From the NCBI GenBank assembly GCA_032622095.1, contig CP136061.1, positions 126,122,754 through 126,186,753 on the forward strand: a stretch of DNA of 64,000 bases, in the 5' to 3' direction. Source of the stretch: Siphonodentalium dalli. Lineage: Eukaryota; Mollusca; Scaphopoda; Gadilida; Siphonodentaliidae. The position numbers and the translations under genes were made by a program. The stretch's first letter is position 1. Each line of letters starts with the position of its first letter. Shown one piece after another: positions 50,509-58,700 of the stretch. The notes under the pieces were generated by a model. That model saw only the letters and a list, made by a program, of their open reading frames with translations. It was not told where the DNA came from and did not search any database.

Positions 50509-51210
50509 CTACTGTTTAAAATGACGGTTGTTAATTCTTAAACACACTATATATATTTCACATGTCATATTTAAGAAATTAGTGTATTGTTCGGTGCGTC
50601 CCAGAAAGCAAAGTTTTTTGATATGTAGTTGATATTCAATTGGTAGAAATCCAAGAAGACCTAGCGATAGCCTAGTTGACGCTCGTTTTGGGAGGGATTG
50701 TGCGTATTTGAGACATGTTCTGGCGGCTTTGTTCATAATGGTGATGGCGGAAATTTGATCAAAAGGAACCACCTCGACACCGTAGAGAGCTCTCGGTAGA
50801 ACAACAGTTTTGAGGACATTTGTCATGGTGATGGGTGTAGTGGATTTCATAAGTTTGTTACCCATGATATTGAAAAAGTTATTTCTCATTTTTGTCGACA
50901 CAGAAGAGGCGGAATTGACCTGCTTCGCAAACTTGTCCTGAATTAAACCAAGATGGGCACATTCTGTAACTTCCTGAATAGTTTGATTGTCCAACCTCCA
51001 TATCCTTCCCGAGCGGTCATATGAGTTTTTATTCTCGTTGAATACAACAATTTTGCTCTTCGTGGAGGAGAATTCGAATCGCCACCGCCTGCTATATTTC
51101 ACACATATGTTCAACAAGGAGTCGATACCGAATTTCGATAGCGACAGAAGAGCGATGTCGTCGGCAGTAGTAGGAGCGCCACATGGGATACTGCAGATTC
51201 TTAGTCCGTA
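50509..51210 (-). pseudogene. LINE reverse transcriptase fragment
   Basis: The minus frame is open from the Polinton boundary at about 51210 to 50509. It begins just before RT motif C (PCGAPTTADDIALLS, where TADD stands for the usual YADD). It continues into the thumb region (YSRRWRFEFSSTKSKIVVF) and post-RT region (VLPRALYGVEV). The upstream half of RT and the endonuclease are missing, cut exactly where the 30-bp repeat array begins. The simplest reading is that a LINE was interrupted by the Polinton, whose other side lies beyond the window. It belongs to a different LINE family from the one at 24916. Confidence 0.75.
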
Positions 51211-51440
51211 GTAGTAATGGGGGGCACTATGGCCCAGTACCCATCAGTGGGGGGCACTATAGCCCAGTACCCATCAGTGGGGGGCACTATAGCCCAGTAC
51301 CCATCAGTGGGGGGCACTATAGCCCACTACTGGGCTATAGTGCCCCCCACTGATGGGTACTGGGCTATAGTGCCCCCCACTGATGGGTACTGGGCTATAG
51401 TGCCCCCCACTGATGGGTACTGGACCATAGTTCCCCCCTG
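51210..51440. repeat. Inverted array of 30-bp repeats at the Polinton boundary
   Basis: Four copies of a 30-bp unit (GGGGGGCACTATAGCCCAGT plus ACCCATCAGT) in one orientation meet about four copies in the opposite orientation near 51328. The whole makes a palindrome of about 220 bp. The array separates LINE coding from the element. The sequence opens AGTAGTAATGG at 51210, which would suit a Polinton terminus beginning with AGT. I infer it is, or contains, the left terminal repeat. Confidence 0.8.
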
Positions 51441-51583
51441 AGGATAGATATTCCTGTCATTGATGTGATATTTCTGATCGGAAAAAATGAAAATGGACTT
51501 AGAATTATTTTTTTTCAACAGGAAAATCTCACTTTGGAAAATATCAATTAGCAATCAAGAGTTTTTCTTTTCGAATATTTGGT

Positions 51584-51599
51584 GGCCCTGAAAAGGGCC
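51584..51599 (-). terminator. Histone-type 3' stem-loop of the OTU-like gene
   Basis: On the minus strand GGCCCTTTTCAGGGCC begins 19 bases after the stop codon. It is preceded by AAAAC and followed by ACCAAA, then GAAAAGAAAA after 11 bases. This matches the histone mRNA layout: 6-bp stem, 4-base loop, ACC-type flank and purine-rich downstream element. Confidence 0.8.
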
Positions 51600-51618
51600 G
51601 TTTTATTTTTGTTATAGT

Positions 51619-52086
51619 TTAGAATCCGCCACATTGAACTTCTTTGTTCGCCAAAACTTCAATTGATTTGTCTCCTCGCCTCATCCATATTTCGCATTCA
51701 CAATAATGCTCGTGGCAAACGTGTGGGATCCACACTAGAGTTATTGATGACTTGAATCTTGGTGTTGATTTGTAGCCGCCTTTGGTAGCATCAAACATGA
51801 CGATAGGTCGCTGTATAACAGTCGCCGCTAATTCAACCATCAATCTTGATTCAGCCAAAAGTGGTGTGCGCCGTAAATCTTGTGCCGACGCACCAAGTTC
51901 GTCACTCTCTGCGTAGTACAGGTCAACTGCCGCATCTCTCAGAACCATCCATCCATCGGTCGTCCCGTAAACCGCAACGCTGAGTGCCCTCCAAAACAGA
52001 GATATTTCTTCGCCGCCGCACACTGCTTTACAGTATACCCCCTGTACCATTATCTCGTCAAGATCTGTTATGTTTACAGCAGTCAT
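51619..52086 (-). CDS. OTU-like protein lacking the catalytic cysteine
   Basis: Encodes 155 residues from ATG at 52084-52086; a longer frame exists, but its extra N-terminus comes from the promoter repeat. The N-terminal EEISLFWRALSVAVYG and following LRDAAVDL resemble the first helix of OTU-family cysteine proteases, where the motif is normally D-x-C-L-F-R-A. The cysteine position appears to be serine here. The later LMVELAATVIQRPIVMFDA and the C-terminal EHYCECEIW fit the remaining OTU strands and His region. I infer an OTU fold that is probably inactive as a deubiquitinase, perhaps a ubiquitin binder. It is divergent from 52710 across a shared promoter and ends in a histone-type stem-loop. 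The assignment is from motif resemblance only. Confidence 0.6.
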   Translation of the reverse strand: MTAVNITDLDEIMVQGVYCKAVCGGEEISLFWRALSVAVYGTTDGWMVLRDAAVDLYYAESDELGASAQDLRRTPLLAESRLMVELAATVIQRPIVMFDATKGGYKSTPRFKSSITLVWIPHVCHEHYCECEIWMRRGDKSIEVLANKEVQCGGF

Positions 52087-52709
52087 CTTTGAATGTAGAA
52101 TAAGTCTGAAGATCCGTCTTGAACATATATTACGATTGTGCGGGCGGTAGAGAAAGCACATGTCGCATTGACGTTAAAATTGACAAATGCTTCCTGACGT
52201 TGTGTTTCTTTACAGTGCATTATCTGTAGTTTTCACTATTTCGATATGTTATAGATTAAATTCATGATAGTATATGCAATTAATTAAGATGTTTTAACAT
52301 ATGAATTCATCTTCGTTCATAAACGATGACCAAGTAAAGTTATCGATTGTAATGATGAAGAAAAATGTTCAGTATGTTTTCTTGTGTTCAGTTTTATGTA
52401 TAAAATATGTACATCTCCAAAAACAAAACTAGAAAAACATTCCATATTTTCCTAACGAGGTAACAAATATATCAATCATGTGTACCAAATAATAGATAAT
52501 GATCTAACGAAATAAAAAACATTTGTTTGATCGCTATGCAATAATGATCAAGAAAAATATGAATGCTGATTCGTCTCTGAAAAAACACAATGCCAGGAAA
52601 CATTTGTCAATTTTAACGTCAATGCGACATGTGATTTCATTGACGCCCGTGTCAAATGTATAAAAATATTTTCGAATTTGATCAACGTTACATTGCATTG
52701 CTATCAAAG
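52087..52709. promoter_or_regulatory. Palindromic bidirectional promoter cassette, copy 1
   Basis: This region drives the divergent pair 51619-52086 and 52710-53198. Two inverted arms of about 50 bp (GCACATGTCGCATTGACGTT near 52157 and its inverse near 52610) enclose about 430 bp of AT-rich DNA. TATAAAAAT at about 52659 lies 50 bases before the ATG of the rightward gene. Nearly the whole cassette is repeated at 53693-54308. Confidence 0.75.
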
Positions 52710-53198
52710 ATGGATCCGTTAACAGAATTTCTTCAGAGTGAGATATACAGTAATCCTGTTGTACAGAATACATATGCGGCACCACAGTCAACAGGCCAAG
52801 CTAATACGACAATGACTATAGGTGGTGATACACTCATTTTAAAAGCGATTTTAGATGAACTGAGATGTCTTCGCAGGGATATTGACGTGAAAACACAAGT
52901 AACGCATCAAGAAGTAAAAGTGAATCTTCATTTCGTTGCAGAAGAGATAGATATACCAATCAGGGTTCATGATGTTCAGAAATCGAAAGAACAGAAACAG
53001 ATCAAAAAAGAAAAAATATTGGCGGCGAAAGAAAAAGAACCTAAAAGTATCATGAAGCCTTCTACTGAGACAAAAGTCAGATTTCGTCTTCCTTGTAAAG
53101 AATCTAAAGATACAGAGAAAAGTGATGAATTCGCAAAAGCTATCGGTTCTCACGGGAAAGATATGTCAAGATATAAGAAAAACACAAAACGATGTTAA
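52710..53198 (+). CDS. Polinton early-region protein, unrecognised, basic C-terminus
   Basis: Encodes 162 residues. ATG at 52710 is chosen because the upstream in-frame ATG (52656) overlaps the TATA box. The first half (MDPLTEFLQSEIYSNP) is neutral. A middle segment with LRCLRRDIDVKTQVTHQEVK could form a coiled coil. Residues from about 95 on are strongly basic (KEQKQIKKEKILAAKEKE and after), as in nucleic-acid-binding or nuclear proteins. No family is recognised. It is transcribed away from the OTU-like gene and ends 22 bases before a histone-type stem-loop. Confidence 0.7.
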   Translation: MDPLTEFLQSEIYSNPVVQNTYAAPQSTGQANTTMTIGGDTLILKAILDELRCLRRDIDVKTQVTHQEVKVNLHFVAEEIDIPIRVHDVQKSKEQKQIKKEKILAAKEKEPKSIMKPSTETKVRFRLPCKESKDTEKSDEFAKAIGSHGKDMSRYKKNTKRC

Positions 53199-53220
53199 AG
53201 TCAGATGATAATTTTAAAAC

Positions 53221-53236
53221 GGCCCTTTTCAGGGCC
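53221..53236 (+). terminator. Histone-type 3' stem-loop of the 52710 gene
   Basis: GGCCCTTTTCAGGGCC follows the stop codon after 22 bases, preceded by AAAAC and followed by ACACACA. An AAAAGG tract lies 13 bases downstream. Confidence 0.78.
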
Positions 53237-53446
53237 ACACACATTTCCCAAAAGGTTACTCTTTCAATGCTGAAAAATCAAAAACACGATTGTTCAATTT
53301 ATATTTTATTCAACAACAAATATTTGCAAGTATATTTTGTTTTAAATTATTCGTGGTGTGATTTTTTCAAAACAAAACATAGGGTACAAAGAACATTATT
53401 AGTTCTTAAGCAATGCTAAAAGTTTTTCTTTTTGAAAAAATTGGTT
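53237..53446. other. Intergenic gap between convergent genes
   Basis: The left part repeats the sequence after the stem-loop at 54677 (shared GGTTACTCTTTCA and CACGATTGTTCAATT). It retains an inverse AATAAA (53305-53310) like the one serving the zinc-knuckle gene, although no minus-strand gene ends here. This looks like a leftover from duplication. Confidence 0.6.
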
Positions 53447-53490
53447 GGTCCTGAAAAGGACCGTTTTTGTTTTTGGCCCTGAAAAGGGCC
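53447..53490 (-). terminator. Two tandem histone-type stem-loops
   Basis: On the minus strand GGCCCTTTTCAGGGCC (53490-53475) comes 13 bases after the stop at 53504. It is followed by a second stem-loop GGTCCTTTTCAGGACC (53462-53447). The second keeps the stem by a compensating C/G to T/A change on both sides. After it come AACCAA and, 13 bases on, AAAAAGAAAAAC. Confidence 0.78.
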
Positions 53491-53503
53491 GTTTTGTATG
53501 GCA

Positions 53504-53692
53504 TCAAAGTTCACGCCACGATTTTCTTTTGAGACTTTTGCTTTTGTTCCAACGCTGTTGTTTTTTGCATATTTGCATAACCAGTTTTGCACTGGCGGTT
53601 ACTTCTTTTGCGTGTTCGCCCCGCATTATCTGGGGTGTTAGCCCTATCGTTCCTCTTAGTATAGACATCAACGGTTCGGGGATTTCGGACAT
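53504..53692 (-). CDS. Small basic Polinton protein, unrecognised
   Basis: Encodes 62 residues from ATG at 53690-53692, placed directly after the promoter cassette exactly as the OTU-like gene's ATG is. The N-terminal half (MSEIPEPLMSILRGTIG) is mildly hydrophobic. The C-terminal half is very basic (KKQQRWNKSKSLKRKSW). A longer frame on the same strand exists but takes its start from the cassette. No family is recognised; size and charge suggest a DNA-binding or core-like role, which is inference. It ends at a doubled histone-type stem-loop. Confidence 0.55.
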   Translation of the reverse strand: MSEIPEPLMSILRGTIGLTPQIMRGEHAKEVTASAKLVMQICKKQQRWNKSKSLKRKSWREL

Positions 53693-54308
53693 CTTTGAAT
53701 GCAGAATAAAAATTGTTCACGGCCGTGTTTGAACATATATTACGATTGCGCGGGCGGTAGAGAAAGCACATGTCGCATTGACGTTAAAAATGACAAATGC
53801 TTCCTGACGTTGTGTTTCTTTACAGTGCATTATCTGTAGTTTTCACTATTTCGATATGTTATAGATTAAATTCATGATAGTATATGCAATTAATTAAGAT
53901 GTTTTAACATATGAATTCATCTTCGTTCATAAACGATGACCAAGTAAAGTTATCGATTGTAATGATGAAGAAAAATGTTCAGTATGTTTTCTTGTGTTCA
54001 GTTTTATGTATAAAATATGTACATCTCCAAAAACAAAACTAGAAAAACATTCCATATTTTCCTAACGAGGTAACAAATATATCAATCATGTGTACCAAAT
54101 AATAGATAATGATCTAACGAAATAAAAAACATTTGTTTGATCGCTATGCAATAATGATCAAGAAAAATATGAATGCTGATCCGTCTCTGAAAAAACACAA
54201 CGCCAGGAAACATTTGTCAATTTTAACGTCAATGCGACATGTGATTTCTCTACCGCCCGTGTCAAATGTATAAAAATATTTTCACTTTTTCAGTGAACTT
54301 CATTCATT
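53693..54308. promoter_or_regulatory. Palindromic bidirectional promoter cassette, copy 2
   Basis: A near-identical direct repeat of 52087-52709. The inverted arms are longer here, running from CGGGCGGTAGAGAAAGCACA to the inverse TCTCTACCGCCCG near 54260. TATAAAAAT at about 54271 precedes the ATG at 54309 by about 38 bases. Confidence 0.78.
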
Positions 54309-54611
54309 ATGCCGTCTCTAAAGAAATTTTTCAAGAAGCTATGGAGGAAGAGAGATTCGTCAGAGGAGACGAAAATCAGAACCTATAGGAAATGGCAGGA
54401 TTCTCCTGAACAAAAGGTGGTGCAGAAACAGATGTTAACAGATTTTCTGGCTCGGCGACGACCATCGGCTGAAGTATGTGATCAAGAACCAAGCAATCTT
54501 GATCTCGTGGAGATCTTGTCACAGATCAAGAAGAAAGATCTGTGCAATGCAGCGATTGACAGCTTCGCTCAGGCTGCTGGGCGCACAGATCAAACCCTAC
54601 TTGGTCTGTGA
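54309..54611 (+). CDS. Small Polinton protein with basic N-terminus, unrecognised
   Basis: Encodes 100 residues. The N-terminus is strongly basic and amphipathic (MPSLKKFFKKLWRKRD), followed by KWQDSPEQKVVQKQML and DFLARRRPS. The C-terminal half is acidic to neutral and helical in character (LDLVEILSQIKKKDLCNAAI). No family is recognised. It is the rightward partner of the second divergent pair and has a histone-type stem-loop 65 bases after its stop, with the exact ACCCA flank of histone mRNAs. Confidence 0.65.
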   Translation: MPSLKKFFKKLWRKRDSSEETKIRTYRKWQDSPEQKVVQKQMLTDFLARRRPSAEVCDQEPSNLDLVEILSQIKKKDLCNAAIDSFAQAAGRTDQTLLGL

Positions 54612-54676
54612 CAATTAATCCCAACGGGATATATCCTGATTTGGCAGAATTTTTATGAATTCTGGAAAAGAAAAAC

Positions 54677-54692
54677 GGCCCTTTTCAGGGCC
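54677..54692 (+). terminator. Histone-type 3' stem-loop with ACCCA flank
   Basis: AAAAAC precedes GGCCCTTTTCAGGGCC, which is followed by ACCCACA. This is the closest match to the canonical histone 3' end in the window. AAAAAGG follows 13 bases after the stem. Confidence 0.83.
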
Positions 54693-54766
54693 ACCCACAT
54701 TCCCCAAAAAGGTTACTCTTTCATAGCTGAAAAAAACAAAACAAAACACGATTGTTCAATTCATAA

Positions 54767-54772
54767 TTTATT
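54767..54772 (-). terminator. Polyadenylation signal of the zinc-knuckle gene
   Basis: AATAAA on the minus strand lies about 31 bases beyond the stop at 54804, in contrast to the stem-loop ends of the four neighbouring small genes. Confidence 0.6.
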
Positions 54773-54803
54773 CACAATATAATTTTCAAATGTTTGTATC
54801 GAT

Positions 54804-55388
54804 TCATTTATCTGTTTTTGGAATGTAGAATTGTCTCAGCTTCTTTTTCTTGGAAGTTTTCTTGGAATTTTCAAAATCTGGATGCTTATCTTCAGATTTG
54901 TTCTGTGAATCATTCGTAGGATCAACAGGTCGGGGTTGTTTGAAAACATCTGATGTTGTAGACATCTCTTCAGTTTTGATAACTGCATTTTGTTCTTGTA
55001 TTGTTACTGCTTGTAGACTTTTTTGTATAGTTTTCACATTTTTTTTGTCGTCGAAATCTGTTTTACATTGGAAGGACCAATGGGAGTCTTGTCCGCATTT
55101 GTAACAGTAACCATATGGTGGTTTCCAATTTTTATCAGCTTTGTTTTTCTCTTTTTTCTCTTGCCATTGCATTTTGTTACAAAATTTAAACAAATCAGTA
55201 GAGATCTGTCTCAATTCGACAAGATTATCTTGAATTTTTCTAGTCTGTAGTAGTGTAGATTTTTTTGATTCTTCTTTATGCAGCTCAATATAGCTCTCTT
55301 CAATAACTGCAGGCCTTGGTCTTTTTCTAACAATATCTTCTTCGCTGGCGGAGTCGTCTGAAACAGGTCTTTTGATTCTCTTAAACAT
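54804..55388 (-). CDS. CCHC zinc-knuckle protein sharing its N-terminus with PolB
   Basis: Encodes 194 residues from ATG at 55386-55388. The first 32 residues are identical to those of PolB (both begin MFKRIKRPVSDD) because an inverted duplication covers both starts. The unique part has a predicted helical region (TRKIQDNLVELRQISTDLF), then one zinc knuckle CYKCGQDSHWSFQC of CX2CX4HX4C form at about residues 93-106. The tail is charged and ends in a KKTSKKKKLRQFY basic stretch. The knuckle implies single-stranded nucleic-acid binding. The shared N-terminus contains basic clusters (RKRPRP) that could be a nuclear signal. It is head-to-head with PolB across a 219-base gap. It may be a replication accessory protein or a retroelement-derived capture; the role is inference. 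Confidence 0.75.
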   Translation of the reverse strand: MFKRIKRPVSDDSASEEDIVRKRPRPAVIEESYIELHKEESKKSTLLQTRKIQDNLVELRQISTDLFKFCNKMQWQEKKEKNKADKNWKPPYGYCYKCGQDSHWSFQCKTDFDDKKNVKTIQKSLQAVTIQEQNAVIKTEEMSTTSDVFKQPRPVDPTNDSQNKSEDKHPDFENSKKTSKKKKLRQFYIPKTDK

Positions 55389-55703
55389 TTTTGTCTTGAG
55401 TTTTTGTCAGCAAAAAATATTGCGACTGGCTTCTTCGGAGTTGAAGTGTAAAGTGTATAATTACACAATTTTAACACCTGCTTTTATAGCAGTCACGATG
55501 AAAAATGCTATAAAAGCAAGTGTAAAATTGTGTAATTATACACTTTACACTTCAACTCCGAAGAAGCCAGTCGCAATATTTTTTGCTGACAAAAACTCAA
55601 GACAAAAATGTTTAAGAGAATCAAAAGACCTGTTTCAGACGACTCCGCCAGCGAAGAAGATATTGTTAGAAAAAGACCAAGGCCTGCAGTTATTGAAGAG
55701 AGC
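55294..55703. promoter_or_regulatory. 200-bp-arm palindrome: bidirectional promoter plus coding starts
   Basis: Arms 55294-55491 and 55506-55703 are almost exact inverses (one single-base indel near the centre) around a 14-base spacer. Each arm carries, going outwards, TGCTATAAAAGCA (a TATA box), a ~95-base leader, the ATG and the first 32 codons. The zinc-knuckle gene and PolB therefore share promoter, leader and N-terminal coding. Confidence 0.88.
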
Positions 55704-58700
55704 GAAATGGAAACTGATAGGGCAGAAAGTGAAGAGAGCGATATGGAAACTGATAGGGCAGAAAGTGAAGAGAGCGATATGGAAACTGATAGGGCAGAAA
55801 GTGAAGAGAGCGAGATGGAAACTGATAGGGCAGAAAGTGAAGAGAGCGATATGGAAACTGATAGGGCAGAAAGTGAAGAGAGCGATATGGAAACTGATGG
55901 AGGCGAAAGTGAAGAAAGTTCTAGTGATGGTCAGATTGGACGCGGTCGAAGACAGAATAGAGAAATTGGTGGGAAGAGAAAGAGAAGTCTGGCTAGAGAG
56001 CGTGTTGTGTTCAATCCAACAAAATATTTCAAATTGGAGCTGAACTCGGAGAAATTTTCCAGAAAATTTAAATCAGCATCACGACAATTTGGTGTGAAAT
56101 TCGAGAAATTTACAGATCCAATCGAAAACATTCCAGAGATATTTGAGAAGTTGACAGAAGAATTGAAACAGAAATGTTCAGCAAATGAGAAGACAAGAAT
56201 CAGAGTTACGATAAATCATCCAGGACTTGATATGAACATTTTCATTCCATTCACAAAAGCCAGTGAATTGAATGGTGAGACACTCATGGATAATATTCAA
56301 AATGTGGTTCAATCAAATGCAGACTTTACAATTCATGATGGTGCACTCAATTTCGAAATCTTCGTTACAGATATTCCGGAAGGTGGTACACGACACTCAC
56401 TACATTATGGACCATTTGCAGACAAGAACAAGCTTACAAAAGTGAAAAGAAGTATTGTCCGGATTGAAAATGCTGATGATGTTATGTGTATGGCAAGATC
56501 TATTGTCGTCGGAATGTGTAAGGCAGATAGTGATGGATCTGCGTGCTGGTCAAAGAAATGGAAAAGAATAAGACAATCAATATACACAGCACAAACAGAT
56601 GCAGCAAAAAATCTACTCAACCGTGCTGGTATTCCACACGATACAGTTTGCAGTATCAATGAGTTCCACAAGATTCAAGAAATATTGTATCCAGAATATG
56701 TTGTGAAAATTCACAATGAATTTGCTGGCGCTGGATTTCTATTTGAACCTGCAGAAATGTGTTCGGAGAGCAAATGTGTACACATCTACTACAACAACAA
56801 TCACTTCGACACCATAACATCAATCAAAGGATTTCTAGGCACCAGCTACTACTGCGAATTCTGTGACATTGGATTCAAAAGTCGTGGCGATCATCGATGC
56901 AGATTTGTTTGTGCATGCTGGTCATTGACACAGTGTAATTTCACAAATTTGGTGAAGTGTAGAACGTGTCGACGATCATTCAGAAGTAAATCTTGTTTCG
57001 ACAACCATTTGAAGACGGAAGGAAAACAGAAAAGAAAAATATGTGATTTGGTTCAACTATGCAACATTTGTGATGAAGAATTTCTCATCAATAAATCAAA
57101 CAGACATATATGTGCGGGGTTGAAGAAATGCAAACATTGCAAAGAAATCGTTGAAGCAGATCACAGGTGCTACATTCCAAAATATGAATCACCGGAAAAG
57201 AAACCTGCAAAGATTCCATATGTATTCTTTGACTTTGAATGCAGACAAGACACAGGTGTTCATATTCCAAACTTCTGTGTTGCACATACCGCTTGTGGAG
57301 ATTGCATGTGCAAACCAATCGAAGAAAAATGTGAAACATGCGGACCGGATTCCAGAGAATTTGTATTCAAGGGTGACAACGTTTTAACAGACTTCACAAA
57401 CTGGTTATTCCATCAAGATCACAAAGGATGTGTTGCAATAGCACATAATGCTCAGGGATACGATGCACAGTTTCTACTTCAAGCACTCATACAAAGTGGA
57501 ATTCATAAACCAGAACTGATCATGAATGGAAACAAAATTCTCAGTTTAAAATGCAACAGCGTGAAAGTTATTGATTCTCTGAGTTTTCTGATGATGCCGC
57601 TTTCAAAATTTCCACAAACTTTTCAGCTGAATGAGATGGCAAAAGGACACTTTCCACATTGGGCGAATTCACCAAAGTTTCAAAATTACATTGGACCTTA
57701 CTTGGCTTGTGATTACTACAAACCAGATATGATGAGCGTGGAAAATCGAGAGAAATTCTTTGAATGGTACAATGAGAAAATAGAAAATTATGCGATATTC
57801 AACTTCCAAGAAGAGATAGAGAAGTACTGCAAATCAGACGTGGATATTCTTCGCCGTGGATGTGGAAAATTCAGGAAATACATATTGGAAACAGAACAGA
57901 TTGACCCGTTCATTGAGTCAATAACATTGGCACAAGTTTGCAATTTGGCATGGAGGAAGAATTCAATGCCAGAAAAAATAATTGGAATCATTCCAGATGG
58001 TGGATATCCATGTGCTAAAAACTATTCCATGAAAGCGATACGTTGGCTTCAACACCTATCATTGTCACGTTTGATAACAATCAAACATGCTTTGAATGGA
58101 GGAGAAATCAAGATTGGTGGACACTACGTCGATGGATATGAGGAAGCCACAAGAACAGTTTTTGAGATGAATGGATGTCTGTTTCATGGATGTCCAAAAT
58201 GTTACAACACCAGACATTACAAGAATCCTTATACGATGCTCACCATGGAAGAATTATATACAAGAACTCAACAGAAGAAAGATGAACTGGAAAGTCTTGG
58301 TTACAGAGTTGAATCAATTTGGGAGCATCAGATCGACGAAAGAATGAAATCGGATGTGAAATTCAAACAACAAATGGAATCTTTCTACAAACATCGAGAC
58401 CCTATTTTGCCAAGAGAAGCGTTGTTTGGTGGACGTACAAATGCCATCAAATTGTACGAGGAAATTGATCAAGATTCCACAAAAGAAATCAAGTTTATCG
58501 ATGTGTGTTCGTTGTATCCATATTGCAACAAATATAAATTCTACCCTGTTGGACATCCAGAAATTTTGAGCCAAGAGCAGATCGATCAAGAACACATTAG
58601 AGACTATGCGGGACTTATTAAATGTACAATTTTACCACCATCGAAATTGTATATTCCAGTTCTACCGATTCATTGTAACAAGAAAATGGTTTTTACTTTG

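Noticed and set aside
51217-51554. Frames encoding GGTIAQYPSV-type repeats
   Set aside because: They are readings of the 30-bp inverted array.
51584-54692. Reading the GC-rich hairpins as bacterial-type intrinsic terminators
   Set aside because: The DNA is eukaryotic, and the TTTC loop, ACC flank and downstream purine tract fit histone 3' ends better.
55372-56043. 223-codon plus frame overlapping the PolB start
   Set aside because: It is the +1 frame across the palindrome and the 36-bp coding repeat; PolB is the real product.
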